DNA from: Eopsaltria australis
Taxonomy: Eukaryota > Chordata > Aves > Passeriformes > Petroicidae
Reading direction: 5' to 3'
Length of the DNA stretch: 64,000 nt
Assembly: GCA_034509425.1 (NCBI GenBank)
Contig: JAVTVJ010000011.1
Coordinates: 1,860,001-1,924,000 of the forward strand
The position numbers and the translations under genes were made by a program. Shown here piece by piece: positions 62,172 to 64,000 of the stretch (the stretch's first letter is position 1; each line of letters starts with the position of its first letter). The notes beneath the pieces are model-generated. The model worked only from the letters and a program-made list of their open reading frames with translations. It made no database searches and was not told where the DNA came from.

Positions 62172-64000
62172 CTGTAATGAAGGAGAATGCTTTAAAAAAT
62201 GTGGCACAAATCCTGTGATCCACTAAATGGATCTTAGGTCTGTCTAAGGTAAAATTGCCACAATGTGTGGGGTTATTATACAGCATTCCTCCTCAAAATC
62301 ACCTCTGCTGGTATTTATAAAGAATGAGAAGGAAGTGCAGTATGAATGCTATTTATCCTACTAAATATAGTATTTGCATCTATTGTTCCTTTTCAGTGGT
62401 TTTGGGTTATAAGCACTGTGCTTTTAAAGGTTCTGAGTGAGCCAGAAGACTCCACTGAAGTTCTGAAATAAACCCAAAAAACAAAACAAGAAGAAAAAGC
62501 CTTTTCAGTATGCCATGGGCCTTTAAAACTGTCACTTTGACCTTTAACACTTTGACCTGAGGAAAGAGAAAAGTGTAGAAATAAACTGGGGCAGTAGGTA
62601 GCAGTGCTTCCCCAGAGGCTCCCATCCTTTAGTTCTCAAATGAGCAGATGGGTGCATGATCCAAGGACAATGTGATAATATTAATCTTAGAAGCCCCTGA
62701 TGATTCAATCTCTCTGCCCACAGAGTCTCATATTACTCAGTCAAAATGAATAACCTTGTGGCTATTAGCAGGATGTAGCCCCATGGAAGTCATGTTTAAA
62801 CTCTCTTCAATGCTTCATAGTTACGTAAGAGTTACTAGCTGTGCATGTAGCTGCGGCTATTATTCCAAATGCAAGTAATATTTTTAAAGTAGGCGTATAG
62901 GTGGGGAACAAAGTGATTAGTTGGCATTTACTCTGGTTACTCTGATTAGATTACAGACCATTATAATAATTGTTCTGTAATGATAAAATTCTGCAAATAA
63001 GAGGAACCATATGTTTTATCACCTGCACACCTACAAAAAGAAAATCTGAAACCCTGTATTTTATCTCTTCTGTATGACACACCCTTTCCAAAACCCCACT
63101 GAATACACCCAGAGTAAAGTTCAGCCTACGACAGACACTTCCTCACTCAGAAGCAATCCTGTAGAGTAACTTTCTTCCATTCTGACACAGTCTGTGGACT
63201 CTAAATCAGTACAAACTGCAGAATGAAAAACACTAAAAGTTATAACTGAAAAAGCAATTGCCCTACTTCATTAATTCCACCACAATTCTATGTGTGATTT
63301 ACACTCAAACTCCCACTTTAACTTCCCTTCAGACCGTAAAATGTTTTGAGGTCTAATATGTATTACTTCAGGTATTTCTCTGACTTTGCTGAAGACAGCA
63401 AATAAATCTGTCCCTTGTCTTTCTGATTGCTGGCATTCTTTAGTGCATAGCAAAGATTTTTCACACTTTGTGTGTGGTGATTTTCTGTTGTAGATTATTG
63501 CTTTATATTGAAATAACAGTATCAAATTAATTTGGTCTGATCCCTGGAGCTGAATTCCAACCACCAGGTCACACAGGGAATATATATTTTATTTATAATT
63601 CATTTACTACTGACAATCATAGTGGCAATTTCATTAAATGAAACGTATCCCAAACCTAAAAGACTGTTAATATATACTTACCATTGTTCTGACTTTATTA
63701 ACTTTACTGAATTGCTCTGTTTTTTCCAGAGGATTAATAAAAATGTTTTAAAATGATAATTGTTTTTTGAATATGTATGCATAATTTTTTAAAAAGTACT
63801 TCAGACATAGGTGTTTCAGATGTGACAAATAAAAGAACAATTCTCTTTTCTAATAATGAAATTTTAAATAGACCATTAATCCTTAAAATATAGAAAAGGT
63901 TAATCATTCTAAATCTCAAATCTGCTTGGAATCATTTCTCTAAGGGTTAAAATAAAATAGGCTTTTCAAAACTAAAGCAGGCTGAATAATAACCCAATTT
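62172..64000. other. Non-coding DNA
   Basis: AT-rich. Two more acceptor-like minus-strand sites (TTTTCTCTTTCCTCAG near 62,560 and GGGTTTATTTCAG near 62,470) have no matching donors. A 97-codon minus-strand frame at 63,271-63,564 is unrecognised. No repeats recognised to the window end. Confidence 0.5.

Noticed and set aside
1..64000. CRISPR arrays, prophage, operons or a prokaryotic defence system
   Set aside because: There are no regularly spaced direct repeats, no long adjacent ORFs and no ribosome binding sites; the repeats are clearly avian retroelements.

Overview
The window reads as nuclear DNA from a bird, most likely an oscine passerine. The evidence is the repeat content. There are three segments of CR1-type LINE carrying typical avian CR1 3' ends. 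There is a short SINE whose head is a decayed tRNA-Ile and whose tail is CR1-like, the architecture of the zebra finch TguSINE1 family. There is also an ERVL-like LTR with a polypurine tract directly in front of it. No bacterial-style gene organisation is present: no operons, no ribosome binding sites, no long ORFs, no rRNA and no intact tRNA. Most of the sequence is AT-rich, non-coding intergenic or intronic DNA.

Layout. 1-9,100 is unique-looking DNA with a G-rich/GA-rich purine tract (4,761-4,810), a 12-base G run (5,725) and one exon-shaped open segment (5,051-5,197, +). 9,135-9,528 is a 3'-end CR1 copy. 9,529-15,650 is unique DNA with one open segment that looks like a first coding exon (13,945-14,148, +). 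15,655-18,502 is the densest part: a CR1 copy split by an ERVL-like insertion, followed within a few bases by a second CR1 3' end. 22,114-22,264 holds the tRNA-Ile/CR1 SINE between short direct repeats. From 22.3 to 50 kb the sequence is almost free of recognisable repeats. It contains several stretches dense in homeodomain- and POU-type motifs (near 27.9, 33.6, 46.5 and 47.3-47.8 kb) that could be conserved non-coding elements. 50,879-51,135 on the minus strand is the most protein-like segment, an apparent last coding exon with a splice acceptor and a stop. 56,388-56,534 is a long, nearly pure (CCTTT)n pentanucleotide array. A second exon-shaped minus-strand segment lies at 62,101-62,171.

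No protein-coding gene could be identified by family. The exon candidates rest on open frame plus splice consensus only, and each could be chance. The retroelements are all truncated and on the plus strand. They are the secure annotations here; gene content and regulatory calls are tentative.
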